Counted from the first letter of the stretch, positions 1-8,918 are shown. The stretch is DNA of 64,000 nucleotides from Corynebacterium ulceribovis DSM 45146 (GCF_000372445.1 NZ_AQUY01000001.1:309448-373447); one strand, 5' to 3'. The notes: a model not told the origin generated them from the letters alone. Program-made: numbers and translations.

Positions 1-1260
1 GCGGCGCGGCGCTACAAGGATTCCGACTACCGCACCATGCTGAATGAAGCACGCAAACAGCGCGGCATTATCCTCCGCGACGTGGTGTACTTCGGCTCTG
101 AGCAGTGGGATGAGGCGATTTCCGGTGACATTGCAGACCTGTCCGACATCACCGGCACGGTCTCCCCGCACAACCCGATTAATATCCAGTTCACCTCGGG
201 CACCACAGGTTTCCCGAAGGGCGCGACGCTGACGCACTTCAACATCCTGAATAACGGCTTTTTCACCGGTGAGCTGCTTGGTTACACGGAGAAGGATCGT
301 GTCTGTATCCCGGTGCCGTTTTTCCACACCTTCGGCATGGGCGTCGGCATTATTGCGGCGCTGACGCATGGTGCTGCGGTAGTTATCGCCGGGCCGACGT
401 TCAAGGCCCGGGAGACGCTGATGGCGGTGCATTCCGCGAAGGTCACCAGCTTGTATGGCGTGCCAACCATGTTCATTAATGAGCTGGAAGAGGCGCACGA
501 CCACGAGGAATACGGCGCACCATATGACCTGTCGATGCTGCGCACCGGGGTGATGGGCGGCACATCCTGCCCAACGAAGACGATGCGCGAAGTGATGGAC
601 AACATGAATATGAAGGAGGTCGCCATTTGCTACGGCATGACGGAGACCTCCCCGGTGGCATTCCAGTCGCGCGCCGATTCGCCACTGGATAAGCGCGTGT
701 CGACGGTGGGGCAGATTCATCCACACATTGAGGCCCGCATCGTTGGCCGGGACAATGAAACCTTGCCGCGCGGTGAGCAGGGCGAGGTCGTGGTGCGCGG
801 CTACAACATTATGCAGGAGTACTGGCAGCACCCAGAGAAGACGGCCGAGGCGATTGATGCGGATGGTTGGATGCATACCGGCGACCTGGGAGTGCTTGAT
901 GACGATGGCTACCTGTCGATTACCGGCCGCATCAAGGACATGCTGATCCGTGGCGGGGAGAATATTTACCCGCGTGAGATTGAAGAGTTTTTGTTCACAC
1001 ACCCAGATGTGGTGGATGCGCAGGTCATCGGGGTGCCGGATGACAAGTACGGCGAGGAAATCATGGCCTGGGTGATGCTGCATGACGGCGCAGCAAAGCT
1101 GACCGCTGAGGATGTGGCTGCGTTTGCGCATGGCAAGCTATCGCGTCACAAGATTCCGCGTTATGTGCATGTGGTGGAGGAGTTCCCGATGACGGCCTCC
1201 GGTAAGGTCCGCAAAATTGAGATGCGGGAGATGGCGCCGCGGATTCTGGGCTGGGTTTAG
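1..1260 (+). CDS. AMP-dependent acyl-CoA synthetase/ligase, C-terminal part (5' end outside window)
   Basis: Adenylate-forming enzyme that activates a fatty or other carboxylic acid to acyl-AMP and then acyl-CoA. The frame is open from base 1, so the N-terminus lies left of the window; roughly 420 residues are present and perhaps 130-160 are missing. Visible motifs in order: the phosphate-binding loop FTSGTTGFPKG near residue 64 of the fragment, YGMTETSP near 211, the TGDLG motif near 293, the hinge region GRIKDMLIRGGENIYP near 305, and the catalytic-lysine motif TASGKVRK near the C-terminus. These are the canonical A3, A5, A7, A8 and A10 motifs. The substrate cannot be read from the sequence; the closest feel is the medium/long-chain FadD type common in actinobacteria. 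It converges with the small minus-strand gene at 1285-1509. Confidence 0.93.
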   Translation, partial: AARRYKDSDYRTMLNEARKQRGIILRDVVYFGSEQWDEAISGDIADLSDITGTVSPHNPINIQFTSGTTGFPKGATLTHFNILNNGFFTGELLGYTEKDRVCIPVPFFHTFGMGVGIIAALTHGAAVVIAGPTFKARETLMAVHSAKVTSLYGVPTMFINELEEAHDHEEYGAPYDLSMLRTGVMGGTSCPTKTMREVMDNMNMKEVAICYGMTETSPVAFQSRADSPLDKRVSTVGQIHPHIEARIVGRDNETLPRGEQGEVVVRGYNIMQEYWQHPEKTAEAIDADGWMHTGDLGVLDDDGYLSITGRIKDMLIRGGENIYPREIEEFLFTHPDVVDAQVIGVPDDKYGEEIMAWVMLHDGAAKLTAEDVAAFAHGKLSRHKIPRYVHVVEEFPMTASGKVRKIEMREMAPRILGWV

Positions 1261-1284
1261 GGCAGCGGCGGCGCTGAAGCTGGC

Positions 1285-1509
1285 TTAGTTGCCTTGAGAT
1301 TCCTCGAGCGCATCGTCGATCGCTAGCTTGGCATTCAACAGGCCGGCGCCGGTACGGATTCGGTAAGCCCTGACGGCCTCGACCTTCTTTCCGGTAAGCG
1401 CCAAGGTGCGCTCGCCGGCGGATACCTCTAGCGATTCCCACTGTGGCTCATCGCTAGCGTTGCCGTCATGTGCATCGCGCTTGTCGCGTCGCTTAAACCA
1501 GTTGAACAC
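1285..1509 (-). CDS. Small protein with ribosomal L7/L12 C-terminal-like motif
   Basis: A 74-residue protein. The N-terminal third is basic and hydrophilic (FKRRDKRD), and the C-terminal half reads KKVEAVRAYRIRTGAGLLNA followed by KLAIDDALEE. That half resembles the KxxAIKxxRExTGxGLxEAK helix-turn-helix of the L7/L12 C-terminal domain, which also occurs alone in many small bacterial proteins. No function is established for these stand-alone forms. It lies 34 bp downstream of the restriction-modification gene on the same strand, so it could be read with it, but nothing in its sequence points to a defence role. The homology call rests on motif resemblance only. Confidence 0.6.
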   Translation of the reverse strand: MFNWFKRRDKRDAHDGNASDEPQWESLEVSAGERTLALTGKKVEAVRAYRIRTGAGLLNAKLAIDDALEESQGN

Positions 1510-1543
1510 CCGTCACGCTCCTTAATTGATGTGCATTCTCAAT

Positions 1544-4500
1544 TTAGCCGAGTTGCTCTTCCTCAATCGGGCTTTCGTTCACTCCCAGCCCTTCCACAAT
1601 TCGTACAGTCTCCATCGCCACACGCGTGACCTTGCCGATCAGCTCGACAATGTACTTCGGGTTGCCCACTTCGTCTGCCCAGTCATTCGGGTCGTTGACA
1701 ATTCCCGACGCCTTATCGCGCTTGACCTGGTAGCGGTCAATCAGCCACGCAACGGCAGACCGCGAGCCCAGCATGTACTGGTCGGCTTCGGCTGGAATCC
1801 CACGAATTGTCAGCTTCGGGTTGTAGATCAGCGTCGTCACATCATTGACGTTCTTGCCGGTCTTAGGGTCCTTCTTCTTCGCCCACTTCATCTTGGTGAC
1901 TCGCCAGGTTTCCCGGTCATCCAAGTCTGCTGTCGGCTTCCAATCCAGGTCCAACGGCCACGGCTCGACGTCTTCGTATCCGACATGAAGCGCCATCAGT
2001 TCGGCACCAGCCTTCGCGAACTTATCGAACTCAGCGCGAGTCTCTGGCGTTTCAATATGCGGCAGCATCTTCTTCAAGTCCGCGGCATATTTCGTCCGGT
2101 ACTCTGGATCATGCAGTTTTCCGTAGACAAAGTGGAAAATATCGTCGCCACTAATGTCCTGTCCCAATGCCTCTCGGTACAGTGCCTTGATCTCCGGGGT
2201 GATGTTATCTACACGGACATACCCATCCAGCACTTCACCAATCTCACCGTGAACACTGGTTTCAGCGTTTTGCTTGTCGACGACTACCGCACCGAAAAGC
2301 TCACCCTCGTCAGCGTCCGCCTTCTCCCATGTGAAACGCGGGAAGAACTGTGATGTTGCGATGACATGGAGATCAGGAAGCAAGGTCGTACCAAGTACTG
2401 CAGTCTCAACAGATTCTCCTGTTCCTACGCAAACGAAACCAATGTTTGAATGTTCTGGAGTCGGAAACATTCGAGGCAACTGGTAGGTCATATCATTCAG
2501 CGAAGAATCAAAGTATCCAGAGGCTTTTGTAAATGGCCGATACAAAGACTCGAAAATTCTATCTTTGTGCGGAGAGATCTTTCGATTCCTTGCGGAGAGG
2601 TTCTTAAGAGTCCGATTCCAAGAAATCGTCTTGTTGTCAGCAAATGCTGGTGTGTCTCGAAGGAAAATAGTTACGTCGGCTTCTTTGGGATGCGTGATGC
2701 CCTTATCAACTAGCCATGCTTGTAGTTCGTTCGTAGCTGAATTATAGGTGTGCGTGAGCTTTTCAACTTTTCGGAGGACTGCTTTAGGGCTAGGAGCATA
2801 TGCCCAGGCATCCCTTCCCGTTTTAAGGCCGGCAGAAAACGTTTTGAAGAACTTCAGATCGCTCGTTTTCTTGTTGCCAATGACTGGCCAAGTTGCGAAC
2901 GCATCGTCTCGTTGGCTTAACCAGTCACCGTGGGTGTTCGGGGTGATTTCGGTCCAATCGGTGTTCTCGATGGTGCTTTGGTTGACAATTTTGAGCTTTT
3001 CTTCGGCAGTGAGGTAATCGCCGATGTCCCTGTAATGAAGCTTGAACTCGGAGCTCGATAAGTCTTTGATACCGATCATGACTGCAATTGTGGTTCGACC
3101 ACCATCGCGGAAAACGTTACCGGCTTCTTTCCGTCGCTGTTCTCCGGCGGTGCGTGCGTTACCGCGCAGGTTGAAGACATAAAAGTCGGTGAAATCTTCC
3201 GCCACCGAAAGACGCACACCGTCACCGGTATTGGCGTCCAACCAGCCACCATTCGAAACGAACGCAACAACACCTTGGTCGCCAATACGGTCAGTTGCCC
3301 AGCGGAAAGCACGCAAGTAAGAGTCGTAGAGCGAGTTTTTGTTCGTTGCTGTGGACCTACCAGCGTAAGTCTCGGCAATCCGAGCGTCCAAGCTTGGATA
3401 CTTGAGGTTCGCATTCAGATCATTCGCACTTGTTTGACCAACGGAGTATGGTGGATTGCCGATTACCACATTGATTGGTGCTGCCATTTGGCGGTCAATT
3501 GCAGCGTTGTTGGACTGAAAGATCTCCAAATCAGGAATGTCACCTTCCTCATGAATCTGGAAAGTGTCCGCCAGCGCAATACCAGTGAAAGTCTCATACT
3601 CAGGAGCGTCTTCGTCATTGCGCTGAGCGGCCTCTGCACGCAGCGCGTTATACGTCGTTTCAATATTCACCGCAGAGACGTAATACGCCAACAACATGAT
3701 TTCAGTCGCGAACAGCTCCGACGCATACTTACGCGCCAGATCTTCTGGCTTAATCAGTCCGGATTGCAGCAGTCGCACGGTGAAGGTGGACGTGCCAGCG
3801 AATGGGTCGAGGATGCAAACCCCTTCGTCGCTAAGCCCCTTGCCGAAATGCATCCGGGACACCTCATCCGCCGCGCGCAAAATGAAGTCAACAATCTCAA
3901 CTGGGGTGTAGACAATACCCAGAGACTCCGCCTGCTTCTTAAAAGCCTTACGGAAGAAGCGCTCGTAGAGTTCCTTAATGACCTGTTGCTTACCAGAGGC
4001 GCTGGTCACTTCGGATGCGCGGACACGGACTGACTGATAGAATGTCTCCAGCTGTTCAGTTTCGGATTCCAGGTTCGAGTCAGACAAGACATCAACCATG
4101 CGTTGCATGACCTGAGCGACTGGGTTGTGTGTGATGAAGTCGTAATTGTCGAAGAGAGCATTGAATACTGGTGCAGTAATCAAGTGCTGCGAAAGCATCG
4201 CGATAGCGTCGTCATCAGAGATGGCGGCATTCAGGTTGCCACGCAGCCCGTCAACGAAAGCGTCGAACTCGGTGGTGAGGTTTTCGTCAGCGTCGGCAAG
4301 CAATGCCTTGATGCGGGTGATTTGGCGTTCGGCGATGCCTGCGACGTCATCCGCCCAATCTTCCCAATACGTGCGTGTGCCGACCTTGTCGACAATGCGG
4401 ACGTACATTGCCTCCTGCCACTCCTCGAGGGCAAAGAGCGCGAGCTGGCCGAATTCTAGCGGTAAGCCTTCAGATGTGCCTGCGACCGTGTCAATTCTTT

Positions 4501-4594
4501 GAATCGTATCCAGTTGAATTCTGTCGCCGAGCGGCGACGAGGCGGAAGACTGGATCCGCGAAGGGCCAAGCTGCCCGCGGGGGGGGGGGCTCAC
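1544..4594 (-). CDS. Type ISP restriction-modification enzyme, C-terminal half (methylase and target recognition), out of frame with its N-terminal half
   Basis: About 1016 residues with a GTG at 4594 that looks artificial, because the natural protein continues from the upstream half. Roughly residues 40-250 form an alpha-helical coupler. SAM-binding motif I follows (ILDPFAGTSTF near 261) and then adenine-methylase motif IV NPPY at 380-383. The remaining 600 residues fit the target-recognition domain of Type ISP enzymes (LlaBIII/LlaGI class), in which nuclease, translocase, N6-adenine methylase and specificity domain sit in one chain. The reading frame is displaced by +1 from the helicase half at the G run 4579-4589. 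As it stands this half has no good ribosome-binding site, so a translated methylase would need slippage or internal initiation. The site specificity is unknown. Confidence 0.85.
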   Translation of the reverse strand: MSPPPRGQLGPSRIQSSASSPLGDRIQLDTIQRIDTVAGTSEGLPLEFGQLALFALEEWQEAMYVRIVDKVGTRTYWEDWADDVAGIAERQITRIKALLADADENLTTEFDAFVDGLRGNLNAAISDDDAIAMLSQHLITAPVFNALFDNYDFITHNPVAQVMQRMVDVLSDSNLESETEQLETFYQSVRVRASEVTSASGKQQVIKELYERFFRKAFKKQAESLGIVYTPVEIVDFILRAADEVSRMHFGKGLSDEGVCILDPFAGTSTFTVRLLQSGLIKPEDLARKYASELFATEIMLLAYYVSAVNIETTYNALRAEAAQRNDEDAPEYETFTGIALADTFQIHEEGDIPDLEIFQSNNAAIDRQMAAPINVVIGNPPYSVGQTSANDLNANLKYPSLDARIAETYAGRSTATNKNSLYDSYLRAFRWATDRIGDQGVVAFVSNGGWLDANTGDGVRLSVAEDFTDFYVFNLRGNARTAGEQRRKEAGNVFRDGGRTTIAVMIGIKDLSSSEFKLHYRDIGDYLTAEEKLKIVNQSTIENTDWTEITPNTHGDWLSQRDDAFATWPVIGNKKTSDLKFFKTFSAGLKTGRDAWAYAPSPKAVLRKVEKLTHTYNSATNELQAWLVDKGITHPKEADVTIFLRDTPAFADNKTISWNRTLKNLSARNRKISPHKDRIFESLYRPFTKASGYFDSSLNDMTYQLPRMFPTPEHSNIGFVCVGTGESVETAVLGTTLLPDLHVIATSQFFPRFTWEKADADEGELFGAVVVDKQNAETSVHGEIGEVLDGYVRVDNITPEIKALYREALGQDISGDDIFHFVYGKLHDPEYRTKYAADLKKMLPHIETPETRAEFDKFAKAGAELMALHVGYEDVEPWPLDLDWKPTADLDDRETWRVTKMKWAKKKDPKTGKNVNDVTTLIYNPKLTIRGIPAEADQYMLGSRSAVAWLIDRYQVKRDKASGIVNDPNDWADEVGNPKYIVELIGKVTRVAMETVRIVEGLGVNESPIEEEQLG

Positions 4595-6647
4595 TCAAAG
4601 AAGGATCTCTATCCTTCGCCAGGGCATTGAGCTGCGCGGAGTTGACCATCGCATTAAAACGATCATCGTGAGCGCGCAGTGCGTTGAGCACCTGCCACAC
4701 CACATGGAATCGCTTGTTGTCGGCAAGCGCTGCACTTGGGGAGACACCAGCAGGTACGCCGACTGGCAAAATGATGTAGCCGTAGTCCTTGCCATCGGAT
4801 TTACGCATCACGCGGCCAACGGACTGTACAACATCAACTACTGAATTGCGCGGGTTGAGGAACAGGACAGCGTCAAGAGCTGGGACATCCACGCCCTCAG
4901 ATAGGCAGCGGGCATTAGAAAGGACGCGGGTTTCCATATCCGGCACTGGAGCTTTGAGCCACGTGAGCTTCTCGCCACGATTCTGCGCATTCATGGTGCC
5001 GTCGACATGTTCAACCGCCACTTTGAGGTCTGCATTGTGTAGATCAATGTGCGGCGACATAGCGGAACGCTCCGCCATCAGTTCAGTGTGCGCATTGATC
5101 AGCGCGGGGAACTGCTCCGCAACCTGCTTGGAGGAAGCAATGTCCCTGGCGAAAGCGACCACCCGCTCCATCGGAGCGTCGGCCGATTCGAATCCGTCCT
5201 TCTTGTCTTGAAAAGAACCCGAACGCTTCGCCATCGCATTCCAAGCACCAATCAGACGAGAGGCAGTGTCCAGGTTCAGTTCGTTGTCGACAGTGGCGAC
5301 CGAGCGCTGCAGAGCTTCGGCGGCAACGGACTCGTCGACAGTCAGAACGAGGACTTTGTAGTCGGTAAGCAGTCCCTTGTCGACTGCTTCGCCGAAGCCG
5401 AGGCGGTGGAACTCCGGGCCGAAGATAGCTTCATCATCCATCGACGCGACCTCGGCGGAGCGGTCCGCTGCCCTATCTTTGGTCTTGTCGTCGTACAAAC
5501 GTGGGGTAGCGGTCATATAGAGACGTTTGCCGCCGCGGATGTAATTAGCGTCGTGGATAGCGACGAACGCAGAATGATCATCGCCCGGCATGGTGACGCC
5601 GGTGGTGCGGTGCGCTTCATCGCAAATGATGAGGTCGAAAGGCTCAGCGCCGAGCTTTTGTGCCTGGTGGATGGCCTCGAGGGACTGATAGGTGGAGAAG
5701 ACCACCTTCATTCCTTCGGCGCGCTTCCTCTGGCTGAGCTTTTCCGCGATGGTCGCGGGGTCGGTAGAGACAGGGATTTCCAGCTCATAGGACTGAATAT
5801 CTTCGGTCTGCTTGGAAACCTTCTTGTCCGAGCACACTGCAATTGGCATCAAATCCAGCTTGGAATTCGCTGACCATTCGCGCAGCGTCTGTGAGAGCAA
5901 GCTAATGGACGGAACGCAGAACAGGATTCGGGAGCGGCCAGGCGTAGCGCTGTGCTTTTCGGTGTACTCTTCGGCAAGCTTCAGCGACGTGAAGGTCTTG
6001 CCGGTACCGCAGGCCATGACAAGTTTGCCGCGGTCATGTGTTGCGAAGCCAACCAGAGCCTTGTCGATAGCAGTGCGCTGATGTGGGCGTGGCTCGAAGT
6101 GTTTACGCGGATGCAGCTGGAACTCGAGTTGCTGGCGGGACTCAGAATTCGGGTACACAATGTCCCAGTCCAGCGGAGCATCAGCGATGTCCGGAAGACC
6201 AAAAGTCTGAACTGGTACGGTCTGCTTCTTCAAAGTATCGCGGGCATTATCCGACCAGTTGTCTGTAGTGGCAATAATGATGCGGTTGGTGAAAGACTCC
6301 AGTTCGCCGTCTTCGTTGTAGAACTGGCGGCCAGATTCCGTGAAGAAGGAGTTGATGTCTTCTTTCGATAAGCGGCGACTCGGGCTATAGAACTTGCATT
6401 GAATTGCCGTCCATGTCTGGTCCTCGCGCCGACGAGCAACTAGGTCAATGCCCAGGTCTTTTAAGCTCTGGTTGGAGCCTGGCTTGGCGATATTCCAGTC
6501 AGAAAACCGTGCGACATAGTCGTACTCGGTGCGTAAAACGGGGTGCAGCTGGAAATAGTTGACCATCAACTTTTCAAACGCAGTGCCTTGCTCAGAAACA
6601 GTAGGCAACTCGCGGATTGCATCGAAGACGTCTTGAACCGTGTACAT
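4491..6647 (-). CDS. Type ISP restriction-modification enzyme, N-terminal half (Mrr-like nuclease plus SF2 helicase/translocase), truncated by frameshift
   Basis: 718 residues from an ATG at 6647. The N-terminal 100 residues form a PD-(D/E)xK nuclease of the Mrr type, with Asp68 and Gln83-Cys84-Lys85 as the likely catalytic set. A superfamily-2 helicase follows: Walker A GTGKT at 214-218, DEAH-type box CDEAH at 342-346, a threonine-alanine motif TATPR, and motif VI QSVGRVMR. The last 30 or so residues after the proline run are read in the wrong frame and end at 4491. With a 10-C run the chain would pass directly into the methylase half, giving a protein of about 1700 residues, close to known Type ISP enzymes. 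It lies 63 bp downstream of the RloB-like gene on the same strand. In this frame the enzyme lacks methylase and specificity domains and should be inactive. Confidence 0.88.
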   Translation of the reverse strand: MYTVQDVFDAIRELPTVSEQGTAFEKLMVNYFQLHPVLRTEYDYVARFSDWNIAKPGSNQSLKDLGIDLVARRREDQTWTAIQCKFYSPSRRLSKEDINSFFTESGRQFYNEDGELESFTNRIIIATTDNWSDNARDTLKKQTVPVQTFGLPDIADAPLDWDIVYPNSESRQQLEFQLHPRKHFEPRPHQRTAIDKALVGFATHDRGKLVMACGTGKTFTSLKLAEEYTEKHSATPGRSRILFCVPSISLLSQTLREWSANSKLDLMPIAVCSDKKVSKQTEDIQSYELEIPVSTDPATIAEKLSQRKRAEGMKVVFSTYQSLEAIHQAQKLGAEPFDLIICDEAHRTTGVTMPGDDHSAFVAIHDANYIRGGKRLYMTATPRLYDDKTKDRAADRSAEVASMDDEAIFGPEFHRLGFGEAVDKGLLTDYKVLVLTVDESVAAEALQRSVATVDNELNLDTASRLIGAWNAMAKRSGSFQDKKDGFESADAPMERVVAFARDIASSKQVAEQFPALINAHTELMAERSAMSPHIDLHNADLKVAVEHVDGTMNAQNRGEKLTWLKAPVPDMETRVLSNARCLSEGVDVPALDAVLFLNPRNSVVDVVQSVGRVMRKSDGKDYGYIILPVGVPAGVSPSAALADNKRFHVVWQVLNALRAHDDRFNAMVNSAQLNALAKDRDPSLSEPPPPRAAWPFADPVFRLVAARRQNSTGYDSKN
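4579..4589 (-). repeat. Homopolymer run of 11 G (11 C on the coding strand) within the Type ISP gene
   Basis: On the minus strand the sequence is a GAG codon, eleven C, then GCGGGC. Counting frames, the nuclease/helicase half reads GAG-CCC-CCC-CCC-CCG and drifts off. The methylase half needs CCC-CCC-CCC-CGC-GGG, which requires 10 (or 7 or 13) C. Long G/C homopolymers inside coding sequence are classic sites of slipped-strand phase variation, and are also classic sites of sequencing indels. Confidence 0.95.
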
Positions 6648-6710
6648 GCGACCATTATGACAGTCGCAACTCCGATACCTCGTCCAACTTGCCGTTCACT
6701 AGCGGTGAGG

Positions 6711-7319
6711 TCACTGCTTTCTAAGGAGAAAATCAATCAGTTTGGGTATCGCAGTCTTACTGGAGGAACCCATTTTGTTGAACGCTAAATGGTCGCAGCT
6801 GCTTGCTGCTTTTTGATGTTCGCGGATAGGGAAGGAGTCAGAGAGATGCTTATTCCGGACGGTATCAACTGCCTGGAACCGCACTAGCTTTTGAGTCAAT
6901 GTGCCTCGGGGAACACTTCGATCGCGGATGTCCTCATAGTGAGCCAACAGCCACACTTCGAAACACTCATTGGAGACCACGAAGGCAGCTTGCTGCTTCT
7001 GCGCCGCAAGTGTCTGTGCGTCGCGGAAACCTTGGTGGAATTGGGTGCGAGGGTAGTCATCCACATCGACTACGAAGAATGCTGCCGAAAATGGTGCGTT
7101 CTTATCGCGTAAAATCTGGTTCTTCGCTTTGTCGACGATCTTGTTCGGTGGGTGAGGTTGGGACACCACGCTCAAATGTCGAATTCGGTAGGTTTCGCGA
7201 AGTCGCTGAAAATATTCAGTCTCGGTGACTTTGCCTTGAACCACGAGCAATACAGGGGACTTTTCCTGCCTTGCTCGTGCTTGCCCCCGTCTTCTGTTTC
7301 CACGTTCGCGCTTTGCCAC
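6711..7319 (-). CDS. RloB-family protein (AbiLii-like partner of the upstream ATPase)
   Basis: 202 residues from a GTG at 7319, preceded by a GAGAGG-type ribosome-binding site. After a basic N-terminus (RRRGQARARQ) comes a short beta-strand with TETEYF at 32-37, an acidic strand FFVVDVDDY with Asp85/Asp87/Asp88, and the RloB hallmark SNECFEVWLLAH at 116-127. The family is named from 'R-linked' genes of Campylobacter type I restriction loci and, as I recall, includes the lactococcal abortive-infection protein AbiLii. The Glu plus Asp-x-Asp arrangement suggests a TOPRIM-like metal site, which is inference. It starts 14 bp after the ATPase stop and is almost surely co-transcribed with it. Role: probable effector of a two-gene phage-defence module. 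Confidence 0.8.
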   Translation of the reverse strand: MAKRERGNRRRGQARARQEKSPVLLVVQGKVTETEYFQRLRETYRIRHLSVVSQPHPPNKIVDKAKNQILRDKNAPFSAAFFVVDVDDYPRTQFHQGFRDAQTLAAQKQQAAFVVSNECFEVWLLAHYEDIRDRSVPRGTLTQKLVRFQAVDTVRNKHLSDSFPIREHQKAASSCDHLAFNKMGSSSKTAIPKLIDFLLRKQ

Positions 7320-7333
7320 CCCAGCCCCTCTCG

Positions 7334-8656
7334 CTAGTTTTGCGCTTGGTCTCCAAGATACTTGGCGCGTAGCACATTTACAGTGGCGAGCAACTCTCGT
7401 TGGTTTGCCACTGGCACAGCCCCATAGACGCCTTGCATGTATCGCTTTTCGATGTTGTGGACTTCGCGAACTGGGAACTCATCGAGTGCCACAAGCTCAG
7501 AGAATGACTCATCCTTATCCACAAACCAGACCTCACCGCGGTGCAAGCTCTCAACAGGGTGGCGCCCTAAAAGAGTGAGATCGTGGGTAGTGAATAGCAG
7601 CTGGGCGCCATGCGGGTTGAGATCTGGGGTGTCGAAGTAAGAGACCAGTTCGCGAACCAACATCGGGTGAAGGGAACCATCGATTTCGTCTACTGACATC
7701 ACGCCACCAACTGCGAGTGCGAAAATAGCTGGCACAGCTAGGTCCATCCAGGTTCTAGTGCCCTGCGATTCCTGCTCTTCAGGCAGCGAAAACTCGCGAT
7801 CGCCGCTCTTGTGTACGAAGAGGATGTAATGGAGATACTCGATGATGAGGTCGGCCTCGACCTCTTGGGATATCTCGGCTTTGCCGTCGGGCTGAATGAT
7901 CAGATTCAAACTCTTGATGGCTTCTGGCGCTTTTTCCTCAATCCCAATGTCATCAATCCCAACGTCAGCAACCGAAACCACCATTCGCAAAACGTTTAAC
8001 CAGCTGGGATCCTTCTTTGCAAGGTCAACAAGCCATTGGTGGCGGTTATCTTGGTCAGCGCTGTCGGTGACGATTAGCGGAAGGAGTTTTGTCCACCAGT
8101 GGAGAGCGCCAGCGTTTTTTCCTGGGGTTTTGACGGTTCCCCATGCAGATAGCACCAGAGCCCACGGCCGCATGAATTGTTCGATGTTCTCCTTCGCGGC
8201 GTGCGACAGTCCTGATCCTGGGCCGAAGACGACTGTGTCTCGGTCGCGCTCGAAGATGAGGCGCCACCGTGACTTTGGATTGGCCTCCAAATACTCCTCG
8301 ACCACACCTTGCTTGTCGACAGTGACACCCCAGCGATATCGCACATCGATATTGACATACTCCAGTTCAAACGATGTCGGGCGGTCCGTGCGAAGCAGAT
8401 GCGGATCTCGAAGGCGTCGGACAAATCTCTCATCTGTCAGCGAGTTTTTCACCGACAAATTCAGTTGGCTAAGTGCGCGAAGCACATTCGATTTGCCAGC
8501 GGCATTAGCTCCGAAAATTGCGGCACGTCGCCAAGTATTTTCCGTCCAAGTTTCGCCCTCACGCGGTCGTTGTGTCTTGAAACTGCGCCGTTGCAGATCA
8601 AGAGTCGTTTCGTCGCCGAATGAGCGAAAGTTTTGGATGGAAAGGGAGAGCAGCAT
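7334..8656 (-). CDS. ABC-type AAA ATPase, RloA/AbiLi-like
   Basis: 440 residues if translated from the ATG at 8656; an ATG at 8680 would add eight. I prefer 8656 because this family normally begins MLLSLSIQNFRSF, which forms the first strand. The Walker A is GANAAGKS at 49-56. Near the C-terminus are the ABC-like Walker B region with SVDEIDGSLHP and the H-loop TTHDLTLL, giving the AAA_15/AAA_21 (OLD/RecF-like) architecture. Such ATPases act as sensors or scaffolds in PARIS, OLD, Gabija-type and AbiL systems. It is the first gene of the leftward defence cluster, diverging from the metal-uptake operon, so its promoter should lie in 8680-8840. Confidence 0.85.
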   Translation of the reverse strand: MLLSLSIQNFRSFGDETTLDLQRRSFKTQRPREGETWTENTWRRAAIFGANAAGKSNVLRALSQLNLSVKNSLTDERFVRRLRDPHLLRTDRPTSFELEYVNIDVRYRWGVTVDKQGVVEEYLEANPKSRWRLIFERDRDTVVFGPGSGLSHAAKENIEQFMRPWALVLSAWGTVKTPGKNAGALHWWTKLLPLIVTDSADQDNRHQWLVDLAKKDPSWLNVLRMVVSVADVGIDDIGIEEKAPEAIKSLNLIIQPDGKAEISQEVEADLIIEYLHYILFVHKSGDREFSLPEEQESQGTRTWMDLAVPAIFALAVGGVMSVDEIDGSLHPMLVRELVSYFDTPDLNPHGAQLLFTTHDLTLLGRHPVESLHRGEVWFVDKDESFSELVALDEFPVREVHNIEKRYMQGVYGAVPVANQRELLATVNVLRAKYLGDQAQN

Positions 8657-8837
8657 GCTTCCAGAGTAGTGTTTTGACATCAATCCCGCACAATATGTGC
8701 AAAATTGGCAGCAAAAGGTTGATTTAAGGCCCCTTCGAAGCTTCCGTCTGTTCCGGGTGGTGCTTGATTTGGCTTTCGTGCTGCTGGGGTAACTACAAAA
8801 TGCCAGGTAGGCATGAATAAGTGCAATCTTTTGGAAA

Positions 8838-8856
8838 AAGGGTTAGGCTAACCTTG
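8838..8856 (+). promoter_or_regulatory. DtxR/MntR-type operator
   Basis: The 19-mer AAGGGTTAGGCTAACCTTG matches the corynebacterial DtxR consensus TTAGGTTAGSCTAACCTAA at 14 consecutive central positions (GGTTAGGCTAACCT). It lies about 60 bp before the start of the metal-binding lipoprotein gene, where a metal-dependent repressor would block transcription. Whether DtxR itself or the DtxR-family regulator encoded at the operon's end binds it cannot be told from sequence. Confidence 0.75.
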
Positions 8857-8918
8857 CTTGTTAAAGTTCAAGAGTATGAACAATAGTGTTCTACTTTGAA
8901 GGAACTCTGGAGAAAAGG

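Noticed and set aside
8866..8881. GTTCA-N6-TGAAC inverted repeat near the metal operon start
   Set aside because: Only five base pairs; common by chance and with no matching regulator consensus known to me.
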